Source: Glycomyces niveus (GTDB lineage Bacteria > Actinomycetota > Actinomycetes > Mycobacteriales > Micromonosporaceae). Taken from it: DNA of 64,000 nucleotides. The translations under genes and the position numbers were made by a program. The notes beneath the pieces were generated by a model. That model made no database searches, had not been told where the DNA came from, and saw only the letters and a program-made list of their open reading frames with translations. This document shows, one piece after another, positions 48,571-56,565 of this stretch (the first letter of the stretch is position 1; every line of letters starts with the position of its first letter). The stretch covers positions 1-64,000 of the forward strand of contig NZ_JAGFNP010000003.1 of NCBI RefSeq assembly GCF_017592475.1, read 5' to 3'.

Positions 48571-49329
48571 TCAGAGCGAGCGGACCAGCAGGACCCCGGA
48601 GAGCACGAGGCCGTAGACGACGATCGCGATCCGAAGCGGCCGTTCCGGAATGCGCTGGAAGACCCGCGCCCCCACGTACCCGCCGATGAACGTCGCGGGC
48701 ACGAGCACGCCGATCGCCCACCACGCCACGTCGGCCCAGAAGCCGTACATGACCGTGGTCACGACGCCCACGAGCATCGTGCAGAAGTTCTTGAGCGCGC
48801 CCACACGGCCGAGCGTCTCGGAGACGCCCATGGCGATCACGGCGATGAGGATGAGCCCCAGCGCGGCGTTGAAGTACGAGCCGTAGAGGCACCCGGCGAA
48901 CACGCCGATGTGGAGGACCACGGGGTGGAGCTCGTGGCCGCCGTTGAGCTTGGTGACCTTCCGGTTCACCCACGGGCCGATCGCCATGAGCACGGTCGCG
49001 GCGAGCACCAGGAACGGCACGATCGCCTCGAACACCGAGTGCGGGGTGTTGAGCAGCAGCAGCGCCCCGCACGCCGACGCGACCAGCGCGGTGGGGATGA
49101 GCAGCAGCGCCCGGCGCTTCTGGCCCCTGAGGTTCTCGCGGGACCCGACCGCGGCGGCCGCGTAGGCGGGGGCGACGGCGATGCCGTTCGTGGCGTTCGC
49201 CTGGAGCGGCGGGACGCCGACCGCCATCAGGGTCGGGTACGTGATGAGCGAGCCGCCTCCGGCCACGGCGTTGAGGCCGCCGCCGACGAGGCCGGCGAGC
49301 AGCAGTGCGGAGACCTGGAGCAGATTCAT
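48571..49329 (-). CDS. TauE/SafE-family sulfite/organosulfur exporter
   Basis: A 252-residue membrane protein with about eight hydrophobic segments. The paired TauE repeats are visible: GLVGGGLNAVAGGGSLITYPTLMAVGVPPLQANATN in the first half and FAGCLYGSYFNAALGLILIAVIAMG followed by TLGRVGALKNFCTMLVG in the second. The family exports sulfite, sulfoacetate or related anions; the substrate here is unknown. Confidence 0.9.
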   Translation of the reverse strand: MNLLQVSALLLAGLVGGGLNAVAGGGSLITYPTLMAVGVPPLQANATNGIAVAPAYAAAAVGSRENLRGQKRRALLLIPTALVASACGALLLLNTPHSVFEAIVPFLVLAATVLMAIGPWVNRKVTKLNGGHELHPVVLHIGVFAGCLYGSYFNAALGLILIAVIAMGVSETLGRVGALKNFCTMLVGVVTTVMYGFWADVAWWAIGVLVPATFIGGYVGARVFQRIPERPLRIAIVVYGLVLSGVLLVRSL

Positions 49330-49357
49330 GGCTCAGGCAGCGTACGCTTGATCGCTG

Positions 49358-49746
49358 GAACGAGTCGGCCAGGCGGTCGCGGCGGATGCGGGAGACCACA
49401 TCCGGCGAGGAACGTCCGGGCTCCACAGGGCAGGGTGGTTGCTAACGGCAACCCGGGGCGACCCGCGGGAAAGTGCCACAGAAAGCAGACCGCCAGTCTC
49501 GACTGGTAAGGGTGAAACGGTGGTGTAAGAGACCACCAGCGCCGCCGGTGACGGCGACGGCTCGGTAAACCCCACCCGGAGCAAGGTCAAGAGGAGCCGC
49601 GAGGCTCTGCGTGAAGGTCCGAGGGCGGCCCGCCCGAACCCCGCCAGGGGTGCCTTCACGGGTAGACCGCTCGAGCGCGCCGGCGACGGCGCGCCTAGAT
49701 GGATGACCGCTCAACGACAGAACCCGGCGTATCGGTCGGCTCGTTC
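49358..49746 (+). ncRNA. rnpB: RNase P RNA (type A)
   Basis: The sequence has the universal core GAGGAACGTCCGGGCTCC near 49411, then CAGGGCAGGGTGGTTGCTAACGG, AAAGTGCCACAGAAAGCAGACCGCC, AAGGGTGAAACGGTGGTGTAAGAGACCACCAGCG, and the 3' TAGATGGATGACCGC...ACAGAACCCGGCGTA. The ends CGAGTCGGCC (49361-49370) and GGTCGGCTCG (49734-49743) form stem P1. TACGCT at 49343-49348 is a possible -10 box. It cleaves 5' leaders from tRNA precursors. Ends are accurate to a few bases. Confidence 0.96.
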
Positions 49747-49778
49747 CACTGCTTGTACCCCTGGTGTGAGGGCGGTTG

Positions 49779-50558
49779 ATGTTCGAGGTCGTGGGTGCCA
49801 GCAGGGCCGGTGGGGCGGCGGCCAATGAGGATTCGTTCAGGCATGGGGATTCGTGGGCGCTGGTCCTGGACGGGATCACGCGGTATCCCGATGACGGTTG
49901 CGTTCATGATGTGCCGTGGTACGTGGAGGGGCTGGGGGCGGCGGTCGCTGCTCGGGTCGGGGATTCGCGGATCGGTTTGAAGGCGGTGCTGGCGGAGGCC
50001 ATTGCGGTGGTGAGCGACCGGCATGCGGGGACGTGCGATCTGGGGAATCCGGTGACGCCCGGGGCGACGGTGGGGATCGTCCGGGTGGTGGGGGAACGCG
50101 TCGAGTGGCTGGTGCTCGGGGACTGCGAGGTCGCCAGGCGCGGGCGGGACCCGTACATCGAGAGGAAGTCCGACGGCAGGTTGCTGCGGGTGCCGGATCG
50201 GCCTGCGTCGGTGGACGTGGGCGGGATCTGGCGGTGGCCGGTCGAGTACGTCGCGCGGGTGCGCAATCGGGAGGGCGGGTACTGGGTGGCGGCCGCCGAT
50301 CCGGGGGCGGCGGCGATGGCGTTCACCGGGTCGTGGCCGATGGAGTCGGCCGACGAGCTGCTGCTCTGTACGGACGGGTTGACCAGGTTGCACGCGCATC
50401 CGGAGTACACGTCGCACCTCATGTTCGAGGTGGCGGCGGCGGAGGGTGTGGAGGCGCTGATCGATCTCGTGCGGGAGTTCGAGGAGCACCATCCCGCGGC
50501 CGGCGGGTGGTCGAAGCGCCATGATGACGCGACCGGGGTGCTGGTGCGGCTCCGCTAG
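49779..50558 (+). CDS. PP2C-type protein phosphatase
   Basis: A 259-residue soluble phosphatase starting at ATG 49779 (a TTG immediately before is also possible). PP2C metal-binding motifs are present in order: ANEDSF, ALVLDGITRYP (variant of GVFDGMGG), LVLGDCEVARR, ELLLCTDGLTR and RHDDATGVLVRL. It lacks sensor or membrane domains. GAGG lies 8 bases upstream. It probably dephosphorylates Ser/Thr on proteins; no kinase is nearby. Its TAG overlaps the convergent Nudix stop in a shared CTAG. Confidence 0.82.
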   Translation: MFEVVGASRAGGAAANEDSFRHGDSWALVLDGITRYPDDGCVHDVPWYVEGLGAAVAARVGDSRIGLKAVLAEAIAVVSDRHAGTCDLGNPVTPGATVGIVRVVGERVEWLVLGDCEVARRGRDPYIERKSDGRLLRVPDRPASVDVGGIWRWPVEYVARVRNREGGYWVAAADPGAAAMAFTGSWPMESADELLLCTDGLTRLHAHPEYTSHLMFEVAAAEGVEALIDLVREFEEHHPAAGGWSKRHDDATGVLVRLR

Positions 50559-51076
50559 TCGGCCAGGGGGCCGAGGCCGTAGTGGGCGAGGAGTTTCGCG
50601 GTCGCGCGGGTCATGTCGGGGAGGTCGTCGACAGGGTGCCAGCCGGCGTCCCAGACTTCGTGGCCGTCGACGAGGATCTGGGTGGTCTCGGGGTCGCGTT
50701 CGAGGTGGAAGACGTTGTCGACCCAGCGGCCGGAGGTGTGGACGACCGCGCACGGGTTGGCGGGGACGAGCTCGGCGAGGTCGGCTTCGATGCCGGTCTC
50801 CTCGGCGAGTTCGCGGCGGGCGCCCTCGATGGGCTGCTCGCGGCGGTTGAGGAGGCCCGCGGGGAGGGTCCAGCGCTTGCCGGGGGGCTGACGGAGCATG
50901 AGCAGCCGTTCGCGCCCGGCGTCCATGACGAGGACGACCGATCCGAGCGTGTAGGTCGGCGTGGCGATCCGCACGATCCGGCGCCGCATCGGGTGCGGCA
51001 GGTTGTAGAACACGACTCCGGCGAGGCGCCGCAGCAGCGGCGCCTTCCGGCGCTGCACAGAGGGAGTCACCGCCAC
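50555..51076 (-). CDS. Nudix hydrolase
   Basis: A 173-residue pyrophosphohydrolase. The Nudix box reads GLLNRREQPIEGARRELAEETGI, matching Gx5Ex7REUxEExGU in full. GTG 51076 or GTG 51070 may be the start. An N-terminal basic segment (RRKAPLLRRLAGVVFYNLPHPMRRRIVR) precedes the domain. Such enzymes hydrolyse nucleoside diphosphates linked to another moiety. The target is unknown. Confidence 0.88.
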   Translation of the reverse strand: MAVTPSVQRRKAPLLRRLAGVVFYNLPHPMRRRIVRIATPTYTLGSVVLVMDAGRERLLMLRQPPGKRWTLPAGLLNRREQPIEGARRELAEETGIEADLAELVPANPCAVVHTSGRWVDNVFHLERDPETTQILVDGHEVWDAGWHPVDDLPDMTRATAKLLAHYGLGPLAD

Positions 51077-51154
51077 ACCCTACCCAGGGGGTCCGAGACG
51101 GTGCGCAGGCGGCGTGGCGGACCCGTTGGGGCGTCGGAAGAGCGGGACACGACG

Positions 51155-51182
51155 ACGGCCCGGCGCATCAGCGCCGGGCCGT
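51155..51182 (-). terminator. Terminator after ctaF
   Basis: ACGGCCCGGCGC (51155-51166) pairs perfectly with GCGCCGGGCCGT (51171-51182) over an ATCA loop. Confidence 0.8.
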
Positions 51183-51195
51183 GGTCGAAAGCGTC

Positions 51196-51642
51196 TTACT
51201 GCGGGCCGAGCTTGCGGGTGCCCGTGTAGTACTCGAAGGTCAGGCCGCCGACGGCGAAGAGGATCGCGACGCCGCCCGCGAACATCATCCACGGGAGCCA
51301 GAACACGACGCCCAGACCGGCGAACACGGCGGTGAACGCCAGGCCCAGCGGCCAGTACGAGCCGGGGCTGAAGAAGCCGACCTCGCCCGAGACGTCGGAG
51401 ATCTCCCCGTCGGGGCGGTCCTCCGGGCGCGGGTCGATGCGGCGGGAGATCACCCAGAACACCAGCCACACCATGCCGGTGAGCAGGCCCGAGAAGATCA
51501 GGGCGACGGTGCCGACCCATTCGACCTCGCCCGGCACGCCGTAAGCGGGGTTCTCGTTGTACCAGGTGACGTACCCGTAGATGGCCGCGAAGATGAACAT
51601 CGAGACCATCACGATGAAAAAGAGGCGGTTCTCAGTCTTCAT
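51196..51642 (-). CDS. ctaF: Cytochrome c oxidase subunit IV, actinobacterial type
   Basis: A 148-residue membrane protein with four hydrophobic segments (about residues 7-25, 41-63, 100-116, 119-135). The start MKTENRLFFIVMVSMFIFAAIYGYVTW and the central PxDRPDGEISDVSGEVGFFSPGSYWPL segment are typical of the small CtaF subunit in aa3 oxidases of Corynebacterium and Mycobacterium. It follows ctaC by 10 bases in the same operon. Confidence 0.92.
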   Translation of the reverse strand: MKTENRLFFIVMVSMFIFAAIYGYVTWYNENPAYGVPGEVEWVGTVALIFSGLLTGMVWLVFWVISRRIDPRPEDRPDGEISDVSGEVGFFSPGSYWPLGLAFTAVFAGLGVVFWLPWMMFAGGVAILFAVGGLTFEYYTGTRKLGPQ

Positions 51643-51652
51643 TGGTGCTCCC

Positions 51653-52573
51653 CTAGCTCGCTTCGCCAGTGGCCTGGTCGGTGTCGAACGGGTGGGTCGT
51701 GACGGCGTAGGGCTCCTGGCCGATGGACTCCAGCGCCTCCGGCGTGGTCATGCCCTCGACGCGGGCGTTCACGAACGCCTCGTAGTCCTCGGGCGAGACG
51801 ACGCGCATCTCGAAGTTCATGAAGGCGTGGTAGGCGCCGCAGAGCTCGGCGCAGCGGCCCACGAAGGTGCCCTCGGAGTTGAAGTCGACCTCCCAGCGGG
51901 TGGTCTGCGCGTCCGAGCCCGGGATGAGGTCGCGCTTGAAGAGCAGGTCGGGGACCCAGAAGGAGTGGATGACGTCCTCGGCGGTGCCGACGAAGCGGAC
52001 GTCGTCCTCGTTGGGGACCACGATGACGGGGATGTAGCCCGAGTCCCCGGTCTCGGTGACGGGCTGGCCGTCGGCGCCGACGAGCGGTTCGCACTCGCTG
52101 TCGGAGTAGGTGAACTGCCAGTTCCACTTGAACGCGGTCACGTTGGTGCAGGACTTGGGGTCCTCGCTCATCTCGGTGACGTTGTCCTGCACGACCACGG
52201 TGTAGTAGAAGAGGACGCCGATGAGCACGAACGGGAGTGCCGTGAAGGTGAGCTCGGCGGGCAGGTTGTACTTGGTCTGGCGGGGCAGCTCGGTGTCGCT
52301 GTCCTTCTTCTTGTAGGCGGCGATGCACCAGAAGGTCAGGCCCCAGACGATGACGCCGACCGCGAGCGCGGCGACCGTGGAGCCGATCCACAGGTCGAAC
52401 ATCTGCTCGGACTGGGTCGTGGGGCGCGTGCGCGGCCAGCCCAGGTAGAACGCGTCGTCAAGGCTGCACCCCGCGAGCACGATCGGGAGCAGCGCGGCGA
52501 TCCCGGTGAGACCTATCGCGCGGCGGGCTCGGCCGCGACGTTCTCGGGACGGTTTTCCGACCACCTGTCTCAT
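51653..52573 (-). CDS. ctaC: Cytochrome c oxidase subunit II
   Basis: A 306-residue lipoprotein subunit: a basic N-terminus and signal ending in the lipobox VLAGCSLDD, two transmembrane helices (TVAALAVGVIVWGLTFWC and FTALPFVLIGVLFYYTVVV), then a periplasmic cupredoxin domain. The CuA site is complete (His in DVIHSFWVPDLLFKRD; CAELCGAYHAFM with two Cys, Glu, His and Met). It accepts electrons from cytochrome c of the bcc complex. ATG 52573 is chosen because the lipoprotein signal starts there. ctaD is not in the window. Confidence 0.95.
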   Translation of the reverse strand: MRQVVGKPSRERRGRARRAIGLTGIAALLPIVLAGCSLDDAFYLGWPRTRPTTQSEQMFDLWIGSTVAALAVGVIVWGLTFWCIAAYKKKDSDTELPRQTKYNLPAELTFTALPFVLIGVLFYYTVVVQDNVTEMSEDPKSCTNVTAFKWNWQFTYSDSECEPLVGADGQPVTETGDSGYIPVIVVPNEDDVRFVGTAEDVIHSFWVPDLLFKRDLIPGSDAQTTRWEVDFNSEGTFVGRCAELCGAYHAFMNFEMRVVSPEDYEAFVNARVEGMTTPEALESIGQEPYAVTTHPFDTDQATGEAS

Positions 52574-52678
52574 GCCTTTCTCAGCGCTCGGCTCCGCGTC
52601 CGCCGCCGGGCGGGCGGCAAGGCGCAGATCTTGACGGCAAGAGCCTACTGCTTGGCCCGGGCCCGGGAGTGCAAGGGG

Positions 52679-52717
52679 TTGGGTTCGCGGCGGGAAGTCT
52701 TCTACATTTGACAGGTG
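52679..52717 (+). promoter_or_regulatory. Promoter of the aminotransferase class V gene, leaderless start
   Basis: TTGGGT (52679-52684) and TACATT (52703-52708) are 18 bases apart, and the GTG at 52715 lies 6 bases past the -10 box with no ribosome site. Confidence 0.5.
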
Positions 52718-53830
52718 ACCGACACCTACTTCGACGGCGCGACCGCGCAGCCGCCCCATCCGGCGGCCCGCGATGCTTATGCTGCGGCTTTGTCGGAGGG
52801 CTGGGCGGGCCCCGGCAGACTGTACACATTGGGCCGGCGGTCGCGGATGCTGCTGGAGGCGGCCCGCCAGTCGGCGGCCGCGTCACTGGGCGTGAGCCCT
52901 GATGAGGTCACTTTCACATCGAGCGGGACACAGGCCGTGCACGCGGGCGCACTCGGCGTCATCGCCGCCCGGAGCGAGCCGGGGCCGCTGGTGCACAGCG
53001 CGGTGGAGCACTCGTCGGTGCTGCACGCGGCGGAGTGGCACGAGCGTTCGGGCGGGACTGTCGTCTCGGTGCCGGTGGACCGGCGGGGGCGCGTGGACGC
53101 CGACCCGCTCGCGGGGATCGACGATGCGTCGATGCTGGTCGTGCAGAGCGCGAACCACGAGGTGGGCACCCGGCAGCCGATCGCCGAGATCGCGGCGAAC
53201 GCGGACGGCGTGCCGCTGATGGTGGACGCGGCGGCGAGCCTGCCGTGGGAGCCGGTGCCCGAGGGGTGGTCGGTGCTGGCCGCCAGCGCCCGGAAGTGGG
53301 GCGGGCTGGCGGGGGCCGGGATCCTCGTGGTGAGGAAGGGGACGCGCTGGCGCAATCCGTTCCCTGGGGAGGACTCTTCTATCCGGGAGGCGATCGGCGA
53401 GGTCGACGTGCCGGCGGCGGTGGCCGCGGCGGCATCGCTGCGGGCGGTGGCGGCCGAGCGTGAGGAGCTTTCGAAGCGGGTGCGGGCGATGACCGAGCGG
53501 ATCCGCGAGCACATCGCCGAGACGGTGCCGGAGGTCGAGCTGCCGGGCGATCCGGTGGACCGGCTGCCGCACATCGTCACGTTCTCGTGCCTCGGGGTGG
53601 ACGGCGAGGTGCTGCTGACCGAGTTGAACCGGGCGGGGTTCGCGGTGTCGTCGGGTTCGGCATGCGCTTCCACGCGGTTGCGGCCTTCGCATGTGCTGCA
53701 GGCGATGGGGGTGCTCAGCCACGGGAACGTGCGGGTGTCGCTGCACCGGGAGACCACTGAGGACGAGGTGGACCGGTTCCTGGAGGTGCTGCCGGGGATC
53801 GTGGAGGGCATCCGGCGGCTGTCGCGCTGA
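52715..53830 (+). CDS. Cysteine-desulfurase-like (class V aminotransferase) protein
   Basis: A 371-residue PLP enzyme. MTDTYFDGATAQPPHPAARDAYAAAL is the NifS/IscS-type opening. The PLP lysine is K194 in ASARKWGGLAGAG, and the persulfide cysteine C317 lies in SSGSACASTRLRPSHVL, a group II/NifS-like active loop. It therefore likely mobilises sulfur from cysteine for Fe-S clusters or thiolated tRNA. In actinobacteria the homologue beside ctaC is usually a lone gene outside the suf operon. A leaderless GTG start fits the promoter. Confidence 0.85.
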   Translation: MTDTYFDGATAQPPHPAARDAYAAALSEGWAGPGRLYTLGRRSRMLLEAARQSAAASLGVSPDEVTFTSSGTQAVHAGALGVIAARSEPGPLVHSAVEHSSVLHAAEWHERSGGTVVSVPVDRRGRVDADPLAGIDDASMLVVQSANHEVGTRQPIAEIAANADGVPLMVDAAASLPWEPVPEGWSVLAASARKWGGLAGAGILVVRKGTRWRNPFPGEDSSIREAIGEVDVPAAVAAAASLRAVAAEREELSKRVRAMTERIREHIAETVPEVELPGDPVDRLPHIVTFSCLGVDGEVLLTELNRAGFAVSSGSACASTRLRPSHVLQAMGVLSHGNVRVSLHRETTEDEVDRFLEVLPGIVEGIRRLSR

Positions 53831-53926
53831 GCCCTGGTTGGGGTTGTGCGCCTTGGGTTTTCGAGGGTCGTTCGGACTCTGGTCTTAAGACGATGGGGAT
53901 CACGGGGCGACCCGTGCCCGGTTCTA

Positions 53927-53943
53927 TTGCACATGACTTGCAA
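53927..53943 (+). promoter_or_regulatory. Nur-box-like nickel regulatory site upstream of sodF
   Basis: TTGCAC-ATGAC-TTGCAA fits the Streptomyces Nur consensus tTGCaa-N5-ttGCAA at 11 of 12 positions, and lies 54 bases before the superoxide dismutase ATG. Confidence 0.6.
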
Positions 53944-53996
53944 CTGTGAAAGTGTGGCGACAACATTCGTACTGCCGAAGAGTGAGAGAGGCGACG

Positions 53997-54605
53997 ATGA
54001 CCGTCTACACGCTGCCCGACCTGCCCTACGACTACGGTTCGCTGGAGCCGCACATCAACGGGCACATCCTAGAGCTGCACCACGACAAGCACCACGCCGC
54101 TTACGTCAAGGGCGCCAACGACATGCTCGAGCGCATCGACGAGGCGCGCGAGAAGGGCGACTTCAGCGGGATCGTGGGGCTGGAGAAGACCCTCGCGTTC
54201 AACGTCTCGGGGCACGTGCTGCACTCCCTCTATTGGGAGAACATGAGCCCGGACGGCGGCGGGCGCCCTGAGGGCGAGCTGGCCGAGGCGATCGACGAGT
54301 ACTTCGGGTCGTTCGAGGGCTTCCACGGGCAGCTCTCAGCGGCGACGACGCTCGTGCAGGGGTCGGGCTGGGGCGTGCTGTCGTACGAGCCGACCTCGAA
54401 GCGGCTCATCGTGGAGCAGGTCTACGACCACCACGGGAACGTCGCGCAGACCTCGGTGCCGCTGCTGGCGTTCGACGCGTGGGAGCACGCGTACTACCTG
54501 CAGTACAAGAACGTCCGCCCGGACTTCGTGAAGGCGATGTGGGAGGTCGTGAACTGGCAGGACGTGGCGGCGCGGTACGCGGCGGCGACCGCGAAGGCCG
54601 CTTAG
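53997..54605 (+). CDS. sodF: Iron-type superoxide dismutase (SodF-like)
   Basis: A 202-residue cytosolic enzyme that disproportionates superoxide. Metal ligands are H28, H76, D160 and H164 ([12 protein letters not shown]). [13 protein letters not shown] and [19 protein letters not shown] match Streptomyces SodF (Fe-Zn SOD) more closely than Mn enzymes, which have GSGWAWL. ATG 53997 is weakly preceded by GAGAGAGG. A Nur-like box upstream suggests nickel represses it when a nickel SOD, not in this window, is available. Confidence 0.93.
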   Translation: MTVYTLPDLPYDYGSLEPHINGHILELHHDKHHAAYVKGANDMLERIDEAREKGDFSGIVGLEKTLAFNVSGHVLHSLYWENMSPDGGGRPEGELAEAIDEYFGSFEGFHGQLSAATTLVQGSGWGVLSYEPTSKRLIVEQVYDHHGNVAQTSVPLLAFDAWEHAYYLQYKNVRPDFVKAMWEVVNWQDVAARYAAATAKAA

Positions 54606-54671
54606 CAGGCCGTGTGGCGGGCCGCTTAACCGGCCGCGTAAAGGGCCGCTTTACCGGCCGCTTGGGGACGG

Positions 54672-54795
54672 CCGTCCCCAACCCCCACCCTCCCGAGAGG
54701 GGCAAAGAAGGTAGGCCCAGCCTGGCAGCCGGGTCCGACAAGAATCCGCGCTGCCGGGCCGCCCCGGCCGGAACTTCACCCGGAGGCGGGAAGCG
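54672..54795. repeat. GC-rich intergenic element, copy 3
   Basis: CCGTCCCCAACCCCCACCC, CGAGAGGGGCAAAGAAGG, CCGACAAGAATCCGCGC and CGGAACTTCACCCGG follow the same order as in the element at 39066-39190. It is preceded by two imperfect 24-base units of GGCCGCTTxACCGGCCGC. It lies between sodF and a convergent tetR. Confidence 0.55.
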
Positions 54796-54824
54796 AAGCG
54801 AGGGCTCCGCGCTTTCCGAGAGCG

Positions 54825-55439
54825 TCAGGCCGGACCGAGCCCCAGGGCTTCGAGCATCTGGTCGAGCGCCGCCTCCTGGGCCGCCGGGCCGTACGTCTCC
54901 GGGTCGAAGCAGGCGAGTTGCGCGGCGCCTTCGGCGACGCTCATCAGGGCGAAGACCGCGGTGGCGACCCGTTCGCTCCCCCAACCCGGAGCCGAGGCCG
55001 CCACGAGGCGGGAGACGCGGTCGCGCCAGGCCCGGTTGTTCCTGCGATGCAAGGCGATGAGGTCCTCGTCGCCGACAGAGGCCGCGAGGAAGCCCGTCCA
55101 GACCAGGGCTTCCTGCGCGGAGTCCTCGTCGAGCGCCATTCCCTGGGCGAGGATCGCGCGGAGGGCCGCTCGCGGGGTCGCGGCCTCGGCTTCGAGGCGT
55201 TCGACGCGGTCCCGGGTGCGCTCGTGCAGCAGGTCCCGGGCGTGGGCCAGGAGTGCCTTGCGGCCGGGGAAGCGGTGCATCACGAGACCCGTGGTGCATC
55301 CGGCGACGGCGGCGACGGCGCGGATCGTCAGGTGCTCGATCCCCTTGCCGGCCAGGGTGCTCCAGACCGCCTCCGAGATCCGCTCCTGCTGCGCCTCGTG
55401 ATCGGCTCGGCGTGCGATGGCCCGCTCCCCTCGTAGCAT
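54825..55439 (-). CDS. TetR-family repressor next to a double operator
   Basis: A 204-residue regulator with an N-terminal helix-turn-helix (ISEAVWSTLAGKGIEHLTIRAVAAVAGCTTGLVMHRFPGRKALL) and a helical C-terminal domain. The ATG at 55439 lacks a ribosome site. It is divergent from a GNAT gene, and the 62-base intergenic space carries two 14-bp palindromes that should bind it. Ligand unknown. Confidence 0.9.
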   Translation of the reverse strand: MLRGERAIARRADHEAQQERISEAVWSTLAGKGIEHLTIRAVAAVAGCTTGLVMHRFPGRKALLAHARDLLHERTRDRVERLEAEAATPRAALRAILAQGMALDEDSAQEALVWTGFLAASVGDEDLIALHRRNNRAWRDRVSRLVAASAPGWGSERVATAVFALMSVAEGAAQLACFDPETYGPAAQEAALDQMLEALGLGPA

Positions 55440-55445
55440 CTTGTC

Positions 55446-55474
55446 GTAACAAGTGTTACCGTAACATCTGTTAC
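55446..55474. promoter_or_regulatory. Double TetR operator between tetR and GNAT genes
   Basis: GTAACAAGTGTTAC (55446-55459) and GTAACATCTGTTAC (55461-55474) are two perfect 6-2-6 palindromes, centres 15 bp apart. This spacing suits cooperative binding and control of both divergent genes. Confidence 0.75.
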
Positions 55475-55501
55475 GACCACTGCGACGGCGAGGACCCCAT
55501 C

Positions 55502-55972
55502 ATGCAGACCACCGCCTCCTGGACCATCGACGTCCGCGACTGGGAAGACCCGCAAGGCATCGCGCTGCGTGCGAGCCAGCGCGCCGAGCTCGACGAGCGC
55601 TACGGCTGCGACGACCACGAGCCCGGTCCGCTGCCGTCCGCCGAGGACGTGGCGGTGTTCCTCATGGCCTTCGGACCGGACGGCGCCGCGATCGGCTGCG
55701 GCGCGCTCCGCGAGCTCGACGCCGGGTCCGCCGAGATCAAGCGCATGTACGTCGTCCCCGGTTCGCGCGGCTCCGGCGTCGCGGCCGCCCTGCTCGCCGC
55801 GCTCGAGGACGCCGCCCGCGACCGGGGCTGGACCACCGTGAAGCTCGAGACCGGCGACGAGCAGCCCGAGGCGATCCGCTTCTACGAGCGCGAGGGCTAC
55901 CACCGCATCCCCCGCTTCGGGCACTATGCCGACTGGGACATCTCGGTCTGCTACGCGAAGTCCCTCGGCTAG
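55502..55972 (+). CDS. GNAT-family N-acetyltransferase
   Basis: A 156-residue acetyltransferase. The acetyl-CoA loop is GSRGSGVAAALLAALEDAARDRG after the beta4 strand AEIKRMYVVP, and the C-terminal FYEREGYHRIPRFGHY is typical. GAGGACC precedes ATG 55502. It faces a TetR gene across a double operator and is probably induced with the loss of that repressor, perhaps to acetylate a toxic amine. Substrate unknown. Confidence 0.87.
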   Translation: MQTTASWTIDVRDWEDPQGIALRASQRAELDERYGCDDHEPGPLPSAEDVAVFLMAFGPDGAAIGCGALRELDAGSAEIKRMYVVPGSRGSGVAAALLAALEDAARDRGWTTVKLETGDEQPEAIRFYEREGYHRIPRFGHYADWDISVCYAKSLG

Positions 55973-56123
55973 CGAGCCGCTGAAGCCCGGCCGCGTCGGC
56001 CGCTTCCAGCAAGGCCGCGCACGACCTCCTCGAAGCCTGAGTACGCGTACCGGGGAGCGCCTAGGCTCGGCGGTGGGCCGCGCGCACCCGGAGGCGCGGC
56101 CGCCGAGCCGAGAGGAGCCGGCC

Positions 56124-56549
56124 ATGGGAAGACCCGACGCGCCGCGGCCTGAAGACGCCCCGAACCGCCTCGACGACGAGGGCCGCAAGACCGGCCTCTG
56201 GGCCGAGGAGGACGCCCACGGCGGCTTCGTCGTCGGCGAGTACGTCGCCGGCCAGCGCGAAGGCATCTGGCGCCACTACGCGGACGACGGCCGCCTGCGC
56301 TCCGAAGGCGGGTACGCGGACGGGCTCCTGCACGGGCAGTGGACCTGGTGGCGCGCGAACGGCCAGCTGCTGCAGCGCGGCGACTTCGACCACGAGAAGC
56401 GCCACGGGCTCTGGGAGCGCTGGACGGCCGAAGGCTCGCTCATCGACAGCGGCCGCTACGAGCAGGACGAGAAGGTCGGCGAGTGGCACTACTACCACCC
56501 CGACGGCACCATCAAGAAGACGACGGTCCACAAGCCCCGCAAGCAGTGA
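56124..56549 (+). CDS. MORN-repeat protein
   Basis: A 141-residue soluble protein built of five or six MORN-type repeats (RKTGLWAEEDAHGGFVVGEYVAG, REGIWRHYADDGRLRSEGGYADG, LHGQWTWWRANGQLLQRGDF, RHGLWERWTAEGSLIDSGRY, KVGEWHYYHPDGTIKKT). In bacteria this pattern is found in YwqK-type proteins, some of which act as antitoxin-like partners; no toxin is visible beside it. GAGAGGAG precedes the ATG. Confidence 0.78.
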   Translation: MGRPDAPRPEDAPNRLDDEGRKTGLWAEEDAHGGFVVGEYVAGQREGIWRHYADDGRLRSEGGYADGLLHGQWTWWRANGQLLQRGDFDHEKRHGLWERWTAEGSLIDSGRYEQDEKVGEWHYYHPDGTIKKTTVHKPRKQ

Positions 56550-56550
56550 C

Positions 56551-56565
56551 GGGCCGGGCCGGCCC
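56551..56565. terminator. Small hairpin between the MORN gene and the peptide transporter operon
   Basis: GGGCCG (56551-56556) pairs with CGGCCC (56560-56565) over GGC between convergent genes, followed by TATTT. Short stem. Confidence 0.4.

Noticed and set aside
49333..49879. Minus-strand open frames over 49.3-49.9 kb
   Set aside because: They lie across the RNase P RNA gene, whose core elements and P1 stem are plain.
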